Positions 1 to 10,833 of a stretch of DNA of 64,000 nucleotides are shown here, piece after piece (position 1 is the first letter of the stretch; each line of letters starts with the position of its first letter). The stretch is taken from the NCBI GenBank assembly GCA_948146395.1, contig OX411545.1:20405526-20469525 (forward strand), given 5' to 3'. Made by a program: the position numbers and the translations under genes. Source of the stretch: Fragum whitleyi. Lineage: Eukaryota > Mollusca > Bivalvia > Cardiida > Cardiidae. Below the pieces are notes generated by a model, which saw only the letters and a program-made list of their open reading frames with translations, was not told the origin of the DNA and searched no databases.

Positions 1-540
1 GATACTGTGACGTATGTAAATGACTGTGATGGCTCAGTGGATACGCATGCTAGACTATTGACTGGTTTATACCAAGACGCTCCCTGTTCGTATCCTGTCA
101 GCACCAGATTTTGTTGTTGTTTCGAGAAAATTAAATTTTTTAACCATCAAATACACGCTGATAGATTTGTTTTCTATTCATTTCTTCATTTTGTAGATGT
201 GTATTATATGATTAAATATACGGGATACGACAGTTCGGAGAAAGAATATCAATTCTATGCGACAAAATATCGAATTATGAAACAGTTGCCTTTGGTCTGC
301 GATTGTTTAGCAATGACATTCCCTTTCTAAGCAAGAGATCTTATAAATATTGCATTTTCAGCCTATATGTAAGTCGTGCTTAATATTCAACCCTACTCCA
401 AGTAAATATAACATAACTCTTTTCAACCTAATAATACAAATAATGCAGACAATTGAAGCATTTTCAAAACTAGCACAACATATAACATAATTAAAAAAAT
501 ATGCAATTAAATGTATAAATTGAAAAAAAAATATGTCGCA
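1..540. other. No feature recognised
   Basis: AT-rich sequence. A 107-codon frame at 7-330 has no recognisable domain and nothing that looks like splice sites or a start context. Confidence 0.5.
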
Positions 541-612
541 ATGCAGGATCGAACTCGGTCCGCTTGCTCTTTATTCTGTCGTCCTTATCCACTCGACTAC
601 GCAACTCAGACA
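541..612 (-). tRNA. tRNA-like sequence, probably a pseudogene
   Basis: On the minus strand there is an A-box-like GTAGTCGAGTGG, a B-box-like GAGTTCGATCC and possible acceptor pairing (GTTGCGT with ATTGCGAC), then a run of T that would terminate Pol III. The A box resembles tRNA-Ser. The T stem and anticodon stem pair poorly, so a decayed tRNA or a SINE head is more likely than a working gene. Confidence 0.35.
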
Positions 613-727
613 AAGTACAACATGTTTTTTCAGTATAATAAAGAGAACTAATTAAAAAGAAACAGTGTTTCTTATAGCATGGATTAGTCCAGTATTTATA
701 TACAATAACGCGGTTATCGCGTGGGCA

Positions 728-935
728 TTATAAGTCAAAATCACAAATCGTATCTGATGTTTTCATTCATCGTTAGATTCTGCCTTGCAATATCTCATTT
801 GAATCGTCTTAAGAAGACGATTCTAATGAGATATTGCATAGCAAAATTCCATATTTAGTTACTATTTTAGAAGCAACATTAATTTTTGACGTACACAAAA
901 AATGATCGTAAGATGATTAGTAAAACGGGCCCCTG
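728..935 (+). mobile_element. Palindromic MITE family A, copy 1
   Basis: The centre (about 786-837) is a long hairpin, GCAATATCTCATT...AATGAGATATTGC, around AAGAAGACG. The right end reads GATCGTAAGATGATTAGT then AAACGGGCCCCTG. The same layout recurs at 16574-16806, and a right end recurs at about 9345-9481. The left end is degenerate. Confidence 0.65.
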
Positions 936-1652
936 TGAAGGACCCGCGATGTACAATAGTATAACGACGAAAAAGGCTATATTCGATCCCTATGTTCAAG
1001 ATAAAAACATTCGCGAAACGCTACGAAATTGTACTACCACTCCAATGTGCAAAGCGCCGTGCAATAAATAAGCATATATACAAAACTCAATTAAATAGCA
1101 TCCTCGGATACCCAAGGGTCTCCCTATTTGCTATTTTGAGTAGACAGTGGTTGCTAAACAAAACTGTATTCTGTAATGGTTTCGCAATCCTTTCGCAAGT
1201 TGTTCGATAAACAATTCCCATAGTTATTTACATTTTTAATACTTTTGGATCATATTTCCTATTCAAATGGCCACTATTGACACACGTTGATATCAAATCG
1301 CCTTAAGTACCTTTTATTGTTTAAACATAATTTGTTAATTCAGAACATTTTCTATTTTTTAAAAAAAAATTCTAAAAATTCTAAAGTTTGGAATGCTTTT
1401 ACGTGTTACTCAATAGTTCTGTCAATACTTAGATTGACAAAAATGCGGTAAATATTGAGAGTCACGTGCCTTCAATGGATGAAGGGATACTCTGTTGTCT
1501 CTCGGGAAAGTGGAGGACGGTCGAAGACTCGGATAAACAAATCATTTACTCGAGGGGACCTTACCGGAGGACTCCTCGAGAGTTCCTTGAGGAATCCTTT
1601 TTTCGAATATGAGTCGAGGTCGAGTGGAGGAATTGTTTTGAAATTGATCTCT
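936..1652. other. No gene recognised
   Basis: AT-rich. A frame at 1455-1706 runs into the repeat that begins near 1653 and is not protein-like. Confidence 0.5.
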
Positions 1653-1965
1653 TTCTGTCGTGGCTTCGCAACACGAGAAAATATAGCTTTTGCTGTTCAC
1701 GAATGAAATTTCGATCGATCTTACTCAAAAAATAAAAGCTTTTTCTACGTATTTAGTGGAAAAAAAAGACAAAACGTAAATTTTGGGATAAATTCTCCTT
1801 AAGCGCTTCATTTTTCACCTGATGCCGTTGGTCATTTATTGGGCACAGCTTAGATTACGCTGAATAGGGTGAAATAAACTAAAGCAGAGTATATTTTTTG
1901 GTAATTTCACTGATTTGGGATGAGATTATCATGTGATGATCCACCGTTATTTCTCGAAGATCCAT
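1653..1965 (+). repeat. CRE-bearing palindromic repeat (family B), partial copy
   Basis: Begins in the right arm of the family hairpin (GCTTTTGCTGTTCACGAATG) and runs to the GATTATCATGTGATGATC segment. It is diverged, lacks the left arm, and has lost the TGACGTCA motifs. Confidence 0.65.
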
Positions 1966-2639
1966 GGAAAAAGCAATATAGAAATTGGTCTTAAGTCATA
2001 ATAATTACAATATTGTTTAGTAGAGGACGGCAGTACAAGAACTGTGTGTCAAAAAGGAAAGCCAAAAGCCGTACAGTCTGAAATCTTAAAAATCCTTTAT
2101 CTCTAAAAAGAAATCCCATGTGTTACCGACTCATCACATCTATCTACCATGCCCTTTAAGTGCTTTGGAAGAGTAACAAAAGCTGATAACAAGAACTTAT
2201 AAATCTTCAATTACCTTCTTCACATCTTTGTTAAACCTCGTGACCTAAAACGAAGGACTTGCCTCGAGAAACAATGTGAAAATATTTCTACATTTAACGC
2301 GTTATTATTAAAGAAGTAACTTTGATATGAAATGCACTTCTTCTGTCACACTTTTCTGGGTTTGTTAGTCATATTTTGCTGTACGAAAACGCTACCCATT
2401 AACAGAGCAATCAACTCAGTTCAACAGTAGGAAATACAGCATTGACCTGTTTACGAACTTAGACATTTTTATGGGTCTATCATCCATATCCCATCCAGTA
2501 ACAAGTAAAATCTAAGATTCTGATGGTCCATTTGCAAAATTGATGGGCTATTAGGACCAACTGATTTGCCCAAGAATCCTTGATACCTATCCTAGATTAA
2601 AATAAACCAGATTTGAATAGATAACATATGAAAAAGGGT
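1966..2639. other. No feature recognised
   Basis: I saw no ORF with a recognisable domain and no repeat match elsewhere in the window. Confidence 0.45.
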
Positions 2640-3545
2640 GTTGCAACATCTGAATCAGATAGATACATTAGTTCTTTCAATTAAGTGAGATGTGAACTCA
2701 CAGAGCATGTGTTGGGCATATATTTGGTCGCCGAATATGTGAACTAGCACATCAAATTCAAATTACGGCGCGTTTGTGACAGGCGGTGCGAAATTATGAC
2801 AGCATTGATACGCAACGTCTGATCTAGGGTATGGAGAGTAAAATAAATGCTGTAAGAGCTAGTGCTGATTGATATACAAGATATTCACTCTACAATTAGT
2901 GTGATGGTTTAACTCTTGGATTAGAGGCAATGATTAGTGTGATGGTTTAAGTATAGGATAGAAAACGAGTGCCATGGTATATGGGAAATAGACACGAGCT
3001 TTAGCTCTATTTCCCATATACCGCGGCACGAGCTTTTCTATCTGACTTAGACCACGCTTTTTAACAACTTTCGGTTTTTAATTGAACCATAAAACAATAA
3101 AATATAAAAGTGAAATTCGCAATAATATTTTGCAACAATGTAAAAATATCCTTTAAGAACTATGATTCGAGTATAGTTTCATTTTATTATCTGTTTATTT
3201 TTTGCGATTGTAGAATATTGTGTTTTGTGAAGAATCGCAGAGAAAACTTTTTGATACGACTCGGTTATTGAAAACTGTCGAGATTCACGTGCAGGGCATC
3301 TATTTCTGTATATACAACGCTTGGGTTGTGTCTGTGATACATATTAATGAAATACTGCTCCCTGATTGGCCAATTCACTCCAAGCGTGGTCTTACTCTGG
3401 ATTAGAGGCAATGATCAGTTTGAAATTTTACCTAGCACATTCGTTGCATCTATAGTTGACGGTAGAAGTTTATAATTTGAAAAAAAACGTGCTCTTTTAA
3501 AAACGACCATTAATCGCAAGAAATGGCTGGATTGGGAATAAATAG
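2640..3545 (+). repeat. Dispersed repeat (family C), interrupted by about 480 bp
   Basis: 2640-2880 and 3395-3545 match consecutive parts of 32595-32965 (shared GTGACAGGCG, GATCTAGGGTA, GGATTAGAGNCAATGA, GAAATGGCT). The extra block 2920-3400 is flanked by a direct repeat of GGATTAGAGGCAATGAT. It contains a palindrome at about 2955-3045 with arms TATATGGGAAATAG and CTATTTCCCATATA. It looks like an insertion or a duplication-type rearrangement. Confidence 0.6.
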
Positions 3546-3965
3546 AGGATAATCGTTTGTTTCAGTGTAAGATCGATTTATATTCATTAAATGAAAAACA
3601 AAAGCTATATTTTCACGAGTGGCAGAGCCACGAGTGAAAAAATAGCTTTTGTTGTTCACGAAATGAAATATTAATCGATCTTACTCGAAAACAAACGATT
3701 GTTCTATTTCTTTATTGCAAAAAATGAGACAAAATGTGAAATTTCTAAGACATATTTTGTAAAGCGCGTCATTTTGCGCGTGATTGCTATGCAACGTTCA
3801 TTGTGACGTCACCTATTTCGCTCCACATAGATGACGTAATATTGGATGAAATGCACAAAAGCAGGGCATAAGTTTTTGATAATTTCACTGCTTTTGCTGT
3901 GAGATTATCAAGTGATAATCTACCGTTATTTCTCGATAAAATGCCGAATAGCATTAAAGAAAATC
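3543..3965 (+). repeat. CRE-bearing palindromic repeat (family B), full copy
   Basis: The left half (about 3548-3712) is a hairpin with arms of roughly 75 bp that meet at CACGAGTGGCAGAGCCACGAGTG. The right half contains TGTGACGTCACC, a second TGACGTAA about 28 bp on, and a second hairpin, TGATAATTTCACTG...TGAGATTATCA. It ends near GCATTAAAGAAA. The same order is seen at 17937, 34699 and, inverted, 44728. Confidence 0.8.
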
Positions 3966-4360
3966 TCTTTTATCCGTTTCATTTAAGATTACAAGGTACA
4001 CTGAAAACAATTCCCTCTGACTTAAGTGCCCAAAGTTACCACAGAACGCCTTTGCTAAGAACTACTTTTTTTTGAAAATCGGATGTTGGAATACTTTTTT
4101 CTTTGTGTATGAATTAGTTCGGGGCATCGCACAATTATCCCTGTTTACATAATAACGCCTCATTTTCTGAAATGTGATGCTGCGAATAAAATTCGAATTG
4201 CATAGTTAAAACAGTTGTATCCGAAATGTGAACATTAGATTTAAACAAAATTGCACATAGAGAAATTCATTTGTGAATATCAATAAAGCCCCTATTTCCG
4301 GTATTACCAAACTGACCATTGAGATTCTTGAAAGCGATGACTCTTGTGACCCTGCAATCT
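3966..4360. other. Intergenic, no clear feature
   Basis: A stretch near 4320-4360 (AAGCGATGACTCTTGTGACC) belongs to the dispersed repeat that recurs at 4590-5360 and 35835-35900. Nothing else was recognised. Confidence 0.45.
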
Positions 4361-4586
4361 TTTGATTTGAATTGGGGTTTTACGTCGCTTTCAACAATCT
4401 TTCAGTTATATCGCGACGACTGGAGCACCTAATGATGGATTCCTGGTATATCTCACACCAGTACTACCACCACATCCCTTTCCTAGCCTCCAGTTGCTAT
4501 TCCACATAGGTGTACGATTATCTACCCATTGGTGGAAGACAAATGTCGGTAAGGATAAGTGCCGCGGCCGGGGATCGAACCCGTGC
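4361..4586 (-). mobile_element. tRNA-derived SINE, 5'-truncated
   Basis: Minus strand: starts at the B box GGTTCGATCCCCGGCC, then the shared SINE body (ACCAATGGGTAGATAATCG-like), and the tail GTTGAAAGCGACGTAAAACC. The A-box half of the head is missing. Confidence 0.8.
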
Positions 4587-5493
4587 GAATGACCCTGCAA
4601 TCATCATGTGAAAAATTCAAAAAAGTCCAAAAACATTTGTTGACTTTGTCGCGTATACAAGATTGCATTAATTGAAATACCTACGTAAAATTCCATGAAG
4701 CCCATTTTCCTATGCTTTTTTGGTGAATAAACTCGTCTCTAAAAGCGATGATCCTTATGACCCTACAATCATCATCTTAAAGTTTCAAGAGAATCCCATT
4801 TAATATTTGTGGACTTTCATCGTTTGACACTAACTACATTTTGTCACCATCCTGAAGGACCTGAAAGCACTAAAAATTGCAAGTCCTCCCTGATAACAAC
4901 AGGTCCTGGATGACAACCATGTTTGATTTTTTGCAATTTAAGAGATAAATTGCGAGGAAAACATTGTTGTAAAGAAAAAAGTGCTTTTCTTTTTCAACAA
5001 CGTTTTCCAGTTGGTATTGCAAATTTTAGTATTGGAAAGGCAATTATTTTCAAGACTGGACAGATTTGAAATAATAAGTACTGCCATGAACTACAGGCCT
5101 GAAGGACATGCAGCTTTGTAGCATATACCAGTTCTCCCTAAAATCCACAGGTCTCCGGCCCGAGGACTGGTGTTAGTGTCGATCCCTGACTTAATTGCGT
5201 AAACATGATTGCATTCTCTGAAACGCCCTAAAATTCCAATATGCCCCATTTCCCGTGTTTTCCGACGGATCCTTCCAATTTTCCAATGGCGATGATCCTT
5301 ATGACCCTTCAATCATCCTGTGAAAGTTTAAAGAGAATCTGATAACATTTGTGAACTTTATCGCGTAAACAAGGAAAACAGACGAACGGACGGACAGGAA
5401 ACACGGCATCGCAAAGACGTAAATATTCTTTTCCAAAATTTATTTGAAAATAATACTTTTTTATAAGCTACAGATATAACTTTGGCCATGTTC
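4587..5493 (+). repeat. Pearl-like dispersed repeat region with repeated 'GATGATCCTTATGACC' modules
   Basis: Modules containing GCGATGATCCTTATGACCCT and CTGTGAAAGTTTNAAGAGAAT occur near 4590, 4745 and 5285, and again at 5755 and 35835. The 3' part has ACGAACGGACGGACAGG and then CACGGCATCGC, as at 31970-32000. A hairpin at about 4930-5030 has arms ACATTGTTG and CAACAACGT. Confidence 0.55.
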
Positions 5494-5696
5494 CTATATG
5501 AGCCTGTGCCTGACATTTCCAACAATTTCATGTGTGCGTGATGAGTAGAAATTGAGGAAAGCCACATAGTGTTGTGAACACGTCCTGTAATTGTTAGGAA
5601 ACAGAATGGTCTCCCAACTTGTTAATTGAGTGCGTAATGAAGACTTCACAGACGCACATGTGAAATTGTTGGAACTGTCACACACAGGCTCATATT
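5494..5696. mobile_element. MITE family D (TIR TGAGCCTGTG...), copy 1
   Basis: The ends are TGAGCCTGTGCCTGACATTT and, inverted, ATATGAGCCTGTGTGTGACA. TIRs are about 30 bp and include CCAACAATTTCA. Related full copies lie at 28006, 30902, 46745 and 47601. Confidence 0.7.
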
Positions 5697-6427
5697 TTAT
5701 TGAGAATTTCCACGTGGCCCCTTTTCCTGTGTCACCAAACGGACCGTTTTCATTTTCGCAATCAATAATCCTAATGACCTAGCAATTATCGTTTGAAAAT
5801 TTCATGTGAATCAGATTCTGTTCGAAAAAAATGGTAGAATACGGTGTGAGAATAGAAATGTGTAACAGAAATGAATGCCCTCTCAAGGTTACAGCTCAAG
5901 GTCAAACATTTAAATGTGGGCCAACAGTAGTTTCACTTTACTGGAACTACCATTAAGCTTTTTCTAAATGCAGGGCTGGTTCACCAAAGTGCGTCCTAAA
6001 GAAATTAGCCAGTTCTTAAGCTTGTAATAAGACATTCTACTCTTGCATACAAAAGAAGACAAATAGATATGGAAAAGCTTTTGCAGACAACAACTTGTAT
6101 TGTAAATCAAGGGGTTTGCCAAAAGACTATACTGACTGTCATATAAAAGGCATCACCAAAATGTTGAAATTACTTTGTTTCTATTACCAGAAGACAATAA
6201 TTTTATCTATAAATTTGAATTATAGCCTAAACTCTACATACCCTGCTATCTCAAACTGTTTTTACAGACCCGTGCTTCCCATGGTAAGTTTGTCGTACGG
6301 GTTTACTCGTGCTCCCCTTGCGACTTTGAGAAATGATTTTTGTTTTTCGAAATCTGTACAAGTGGCTTCGTTAGTCAAAACACAACTCGAAATTCACCAT
6401 AGAAGGATACAAATATTCATATCCATA
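5697..6427. other. Intergenic before the Tc1 remnant
   Basis: 5755-5820 is one more copy of the 'GATAATCCTAATGACC' module. The frame at 6095-6427 just runs into the transposase and has no homology I recognise. Confidence 0.4.
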
Positions 6428-7312
6428 ATGCCAAGACTAGGTAATGAAGAACGCGCACGCATTATGGGCATGCTGGAAATAGGCAGTTCCCAAAATCACG
6501 TAGCTACACGTTTTAACGTATCTAGACCAACTACATGCGTATAGTGCGTTTGGTTAGACGTGTGAACGCCACAGGAAGTCTTCGGGACAGGCGTATATCT
6601 GGTAGGCCTCGCTCAACTGTTGTACGTCAAGACAACTTTATCCGTCAACGGCACCTTCGTGCCCGCTTTTTAACAGCTACATCGACATCTGCAGCCGTTG
6701 TTGGTAGTCACGGTAGGAATATTTTTGTAAACACAGTAGGACGCTGGCTTGGTGAACGTAGGGTTGTGTGCAGAATGCCTTATCGTGTTATGATACTTTC
6801 ACAGCGTCATCGACAACAACATCGCGTATGGGCTCAAGATTACCTCGGACGGCGATGGCGGACAGTTTTATTTAGTGACGAGTCAAGATTCAATCTTTCA
6901 CATGCCGAAGGACTCGTTCGGATATATCGACGTCTAAATGAACGTTATGTGCGCAATTGTGTATTAGAGCATAACCGCTTCGGTGATGGCGGGGTGATGG
7001 TATGGACCGCCATCAACCATGCATTCAAAACGGACCTGGTTGTTGTTCAAGGCAATTTGAATGCCAGGGGGTACATAAACCAAGTTTTACAGCCTGATGT
7101 CCAACTCTAGTTTCGCAGACAACATGGACTCACTTTTATGCATGATAACGCACGTCCACACTCGGCGCGTATCGCCGCAAACTTCCTCCAAGCCAATAAT
7201 ATTGACGTTCTGCCATGGCCGGTCAACTCACCGGACTGTAATAAAATCGAACACATGTGGGATATCATAGGACGTGGTTTGCGTCAACGTCAGCCACCAC
7301 CTCAAACTGTGC
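6428..7312 (+). pseudogene. Tc1-type (DD34E) transposase, broken
   Basis: The frame opens MPRLGNEERARIMGMLE, an N-terminal HTH of Tc1 type. It shifts frame near 6535-6545 and continues to a TAG at 7108-7110. After that stop, still in the same frame, comes LTFMHDNARPHSARIA. Catalytic residues are visible: first Asp in LFSDESRF, second in MHDNARPH, then Glu in KIEHMWD, 34 residues after the second Asp, hence DD34E. The lesions are one frameshift and one nonsense codon. The C-terminus fades after about 7312, next to a SINE fragment. No clear terminal inverted repeats were found, so the element edges are unknown. It resembles Tc1-like elements widespread in animals. Confidence 0.88.
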
Positions 7313-7365
7313 AAGTAGACAAATGTAGACACAAAGTAGAGTTAGAAACCTTGGCTTGCGATTTT

Positions 7366-7568
7366 ATTTGATTGAATAGAGTTTTACGCCCTTTTCAACA
7401 ATCTTTAAGTTGTATCGCACGAAACATTGGATTTCTGGTATTTCTAAAACCATTAGTATTAAAGACAACATCCTTTCCCAGGCTCCAGCTGATATCCCAC
7501 ATAGGTCTACGATTATCAACCCATTGGTGAGAGACAAATAGTCGAAAAGGATGAGTGCCGCTGACGGC
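7366..7568 (-). mobile_element. tRNA-derived SINE, lacking its head
   Basis: The tail side GTAAAACTC/AATCAA is at 7366 and the body runs to GCCGTCAGCGGCACTCATCC (minus strand); then the match stops. The tRNA head is absent. It lies directly beside the Tc1 remnant. Confidence 0.75.
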
Positions 7569-8870
7569 CTTATCTTAAGACGGTTACCATAAGGATTCCA
7601 TACGATTTTCAGGGACCCTTTCCTTCATTTACATACGTAGAATTTAAAAGAAATTAGACGAAAAGGCACAGTTTAGTGAAATGTTTTATTTACTTTTGAA
7701 GTCAAGAATTCTAACTGCGCTTTGCTCCTTACAAATGTAATTAACAAAGTGGAGTTAGGACCTTGACTTGGGGAAAAATCTGATTGGTAGAACATCAGAA
7801 TGCTATAAACACAGTCCATCTTGCTCAATCGACCACTTCTATTTAGCGGCCATTTTTACTAAGCGACAATTTTCAAAGTCCCCTTCTATAAATTCAAAAT
7901 GACTTAAAAAGTAGATATTACTGGTCTAAAAATATTGTAAATGAATCCTATGTTAACAAAACTCCTAAGAATCGTCTTAACAAGACGAATCTTTTGAGCT
8001 TAAACAGCATATGAGTATGGAGAAATTCAAACTAACATACATATTCAATCAAAATAAACGTGTACTAAGCTTTTTAGTGTTCCACAAAGTGTTCGCTTCA
8101 TACACGTTTTACCGTGTATAGAATTATGGCACATGGAATCCCTTGCTTCGATTTCATGAGACCCCCTCCAAATATTTCGGGATTCTTGGTACCCCGGGAA
8201 ACTGTTGGAGTTGACCCCTAACTGACCTTATTATTCATTTTGTATGAAGATCATTGCATTAGAACTTCGATCCTTTGTCTTTAACTTTGAAAACAGATTC
8301 ACTCATATTGTCTTCTTGTCATTTTTTTTCCATTATTTAAAACATTAAAAATTCCCACTGATTCAAAATGAGTGGTTCCGGAGTTGTCATGTCTTGGTAT
8401 CTTATTAATTTTTCAAACAGATTTTTAATTATGAAAACGCTTAAGAACAGGATAATTAATGTGAATTTTATTAGTCTAATACAACTCGATTGCTTTCAAT
8501 GTAATAGTTGCAACTGCCCACACATTTAAAGGCAATTACAACTGTTTTGCGCTGAGCCATTAAAATTTGGTTTTAAGATAGAAAGTTTTATACGCACGAT
8601 TTTTTAGCCGCTAAATAATCTAATTTAGGTTGTGTCTATTCGTGTAGCTATTTTGTAAGCTTCATCAAAAAGTAGTCCCAAAAGAAATATACATGTTTCA
8701 TTGATAAATCTTTTCATTTTTGCGTCATGAAATCATAATATAAGATATGAAGAGAATATTTGTTGATTTCAGTTCAAACTTCCATGAATTCAAAAATGCT
8801 CTCTTCATCTCTTTTAAACAAGAACTGAAATATCCCTAAATGAAGATACAAAAACAAGGCTTGCATTGGC
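7569..8870. other. No gene recognised
   Basis: AT-rich. 7730-7785 resembles 7313-7370 (ACAAATGTA...AAAGTRGAGTTAG). A small palindrome lies near 8500-8575 (GTTGCAACTGCC...GCAATTACAACTG), related to one at about 52755-52810. Confidence 0.45.
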
Positions 8871-9038
8871 TTAAGGTAGTGGGTCCGTAATAGTTCCGCA
8901 ACATTTCGGACCATATATACTTTCACAATGTTAACCATCGAGGTTTCCTAATGAAAGTCATTAGGAAACCTCGGTTAACACTGTTAAATTTAATTACTTC
9001 TGAGATGTTGCAAAACTTTTACGGGTCCACTACCTTAA
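8871..9038. mobile_element. TTAA-flanked palindromic MITE (family E), intact
   Basis: 168 bp, TTAA at both ends, then GGTAGTGGGTCCGTAATAG and its inverse. It is palindromic along nearly its whole length (CGAGGTTTCCTAATGA/TCATTAGGAAACCTCG at the centre). TTAA duplication is typical of piggyBac and Kolobok superfamilies; the GG start does not settle which. Confidence 0.85.
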
Positions 9039-9344
9039 AGGGGTATCCTAGACAATGTCAAATGTCTCACTAAGACTATTATTATATTCTAATTACATCT
9101 CAAAACCCCCATATAGCAAGATATTTTAATTTTGCTCTAGAAGACATGCATCAGATATACACACAATATAGGGTTATGTGCCCATTAAACTTATAATCAT
9201 ATTCACAACATAACAACAAATTATTTTTTATTATTATTTTACGTCTTAGCGTTATTGAATACATAAAATTGAAGCAACAAAGAAAACTGACACATTGCTC
9301 TTACAGAACTAACTAAACATGGAATCCTGGTATGTATCATCTCA
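9039..9344. other. No feature recognised
   Basis: AT-rich; nothing supported. Confidence 0.4.
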
Positions 9345-9481
9345 ACGGAATCGTCTTTTAAAGTAAGTTCCAATGAGATATCACAAGACAGAATCTATCA
9401 AGGATTGAAAACATCGGGTACGGTTTGTGATTTCGACTTACGATTATTTTTTTCGTGAGAAGTTTAGTAAAACTGGCCCGA
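9345..9481 (-). mobile_element. MITE family A, partial copy
   Basis: Contains CGACTTACGATTATTTTTTTCG and GTTTAGTAAAACTGGCCC, the terminal sequence of family A, and part of the CAATGAGATAT centre. Diverged. Confidence 0.5.
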
Positions 9482-9828
9482 GCTGCTCATCCCTATCATT
9501 CGCCAGTTAATGGGAGTCAGATGGCTCACATTACAATGACTAAAATTGTCAAGTGTCGGATGAAAGGTGGTCGACCTTGGACTTATCTATGAATGTCAAC
9601 CTCTTCTCTAATCTTAAGGGACTCCTTGAACTTTTTCAGGGAGTCTCATGTAAAGTACATAATCTTGATCTTTGATACATAAGTTACAAAACACAAAGAA
9701 CTTTCAAGCCTTTCGTGATTAAGCCATAACTCAAAAGCTGCCCCGCATTCAGTAGAACAAAGTGCGAGCTCGAGGGCGCCTGCCAATTGGAACCGTGCAT
9801 GCATTATCTTTACAGTGGTATTTTCAAT

Positions 9829-10012
9829 CATTCGTCTAGTTGAGGCAAGATAAAGCCCATAAGCGCTTGCGGCTGGTGGTTTTCTCTTGAGTGCGTGTTT
9901 GAAAATACCACTGTATAAATCCTTACAGTGGTATTTTCAAACACGTACTCAAGAGAAGAGAACCAGTCGCAAGCGCTTAAGAGCTCCATATCCTGCGCCA
10001 ACTAGACGAATG
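9829..10012. repeat. 184-bp near-perfect palindrome
   Basis: Arms run from CATTCGTCTAGTT (9829) to its inverse ending at 10012, with an exact centre at 9920.5. The inner 50 bp reads GTGTTTGAAAATACCACTGTA, 8 bases, then the inverse. Outer arms keep AAGCGCTT and CTCTTGAGT with scattered mismatches. A third copy of the inner-arm sequence TACAGTGGTATTTTCAA lies immediately outside at 9811-9827. Confidence 0.9.
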
Positions 10013-10300
10013 TCCTTCGCATGTCTGTTCCTCTGTCTGTCTGTAACATTTTTTAAGAAAATCTTCTCCGAAAAAGCATTTTCAAAATACTTCATAGAAT
10101 TGGAATCCATTCATGAAAAACTCTGGTGGTAATGACCTACGGATAGATAGCACTTAAAAATCTTCTCCTCCCAAACCGCAAGGCATAGAACTTTCAGATT
10201 TTTCATAAAACATCGCCCAATGCTTTTCTACAAAGACCTTCAAATTATTGTTCTATCTTGATATAAGCCAAATGTTATGGGATCCCGATTTTTAAATCGA
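10013..10300 (-). repeat. Fragment of a pearl-like repeat 3' part, minus orientation
   Basis: Read on the minus strand: CATGAATGGATTCCAATTC, then GGAGAAGATTTTCTTAAAAA, then ACAGACAGACAGAGG. This is the body-to-tetranucleotide layout of the elements at 28.8-57.5 kb, but no terminal hairpin is present. Confidence 0.45.
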
Positions 10301-10790
10301 AATTAAGCACGAAAATATGTAACTTTGGAATAGTTTATTGTATATTCTTCAATTTTCACATGTGTATTGCTTATGACAAGGCTTTTCGGTCGATAGAAAA
10401 GTCAGGGTGACTCGTCAAGGTCAGGGTCATTTTAAGGGTTCTTAATTTCAATGTAAAAACTTTTACATTGGCAATATTTTTTAAATCGTAAACGATAGAG
10501 ACTTTATATTTCACATGTGAATTACTTAGGATAATACTATTCTGTTGGTTAAGTCTACAAGGTTTTCACCGTCAAGGTCATTTTTCAAGCTCAAATGTGT
10601 TTAAAATTTAAACTTTGAATTTAAACTCTTACATTTAATTCAGATATGATTTTGAATGGTATTTAGTAGAACCTTCTTATTTCAAATATGTTTGCTTATG
10701 ACAAGACCTTTCAACGGATACCGTGCAAAGTCAAAGCCATAAGTCAAGGTCAATGTCATAAGAAAAAAGTTCATGGTTTATCTTTATCTT
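10301..10790 (+). repeat. Degenerate repeat units with TCAAGGTCA motifs
   Basis: Three loose units carry TTCACATGTG or TTCAAATATG, then GCTTATGACAAGRCYTT, then TCAAGGTCA. Similar phrases occur at 22860-23160 and 34120-34500 (inverted TGACCTTGA). Confidence 0.5.
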
Positions 10791-10833
10791 TAGGCATGTG
10801 ATTTTCAAAGTGCATTTTTTTTTAATATGTATG

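Noticed and set aside
1455..1706. 83-codon frame
   Set aside because: Runs into family B repeat; composition not protein-like.
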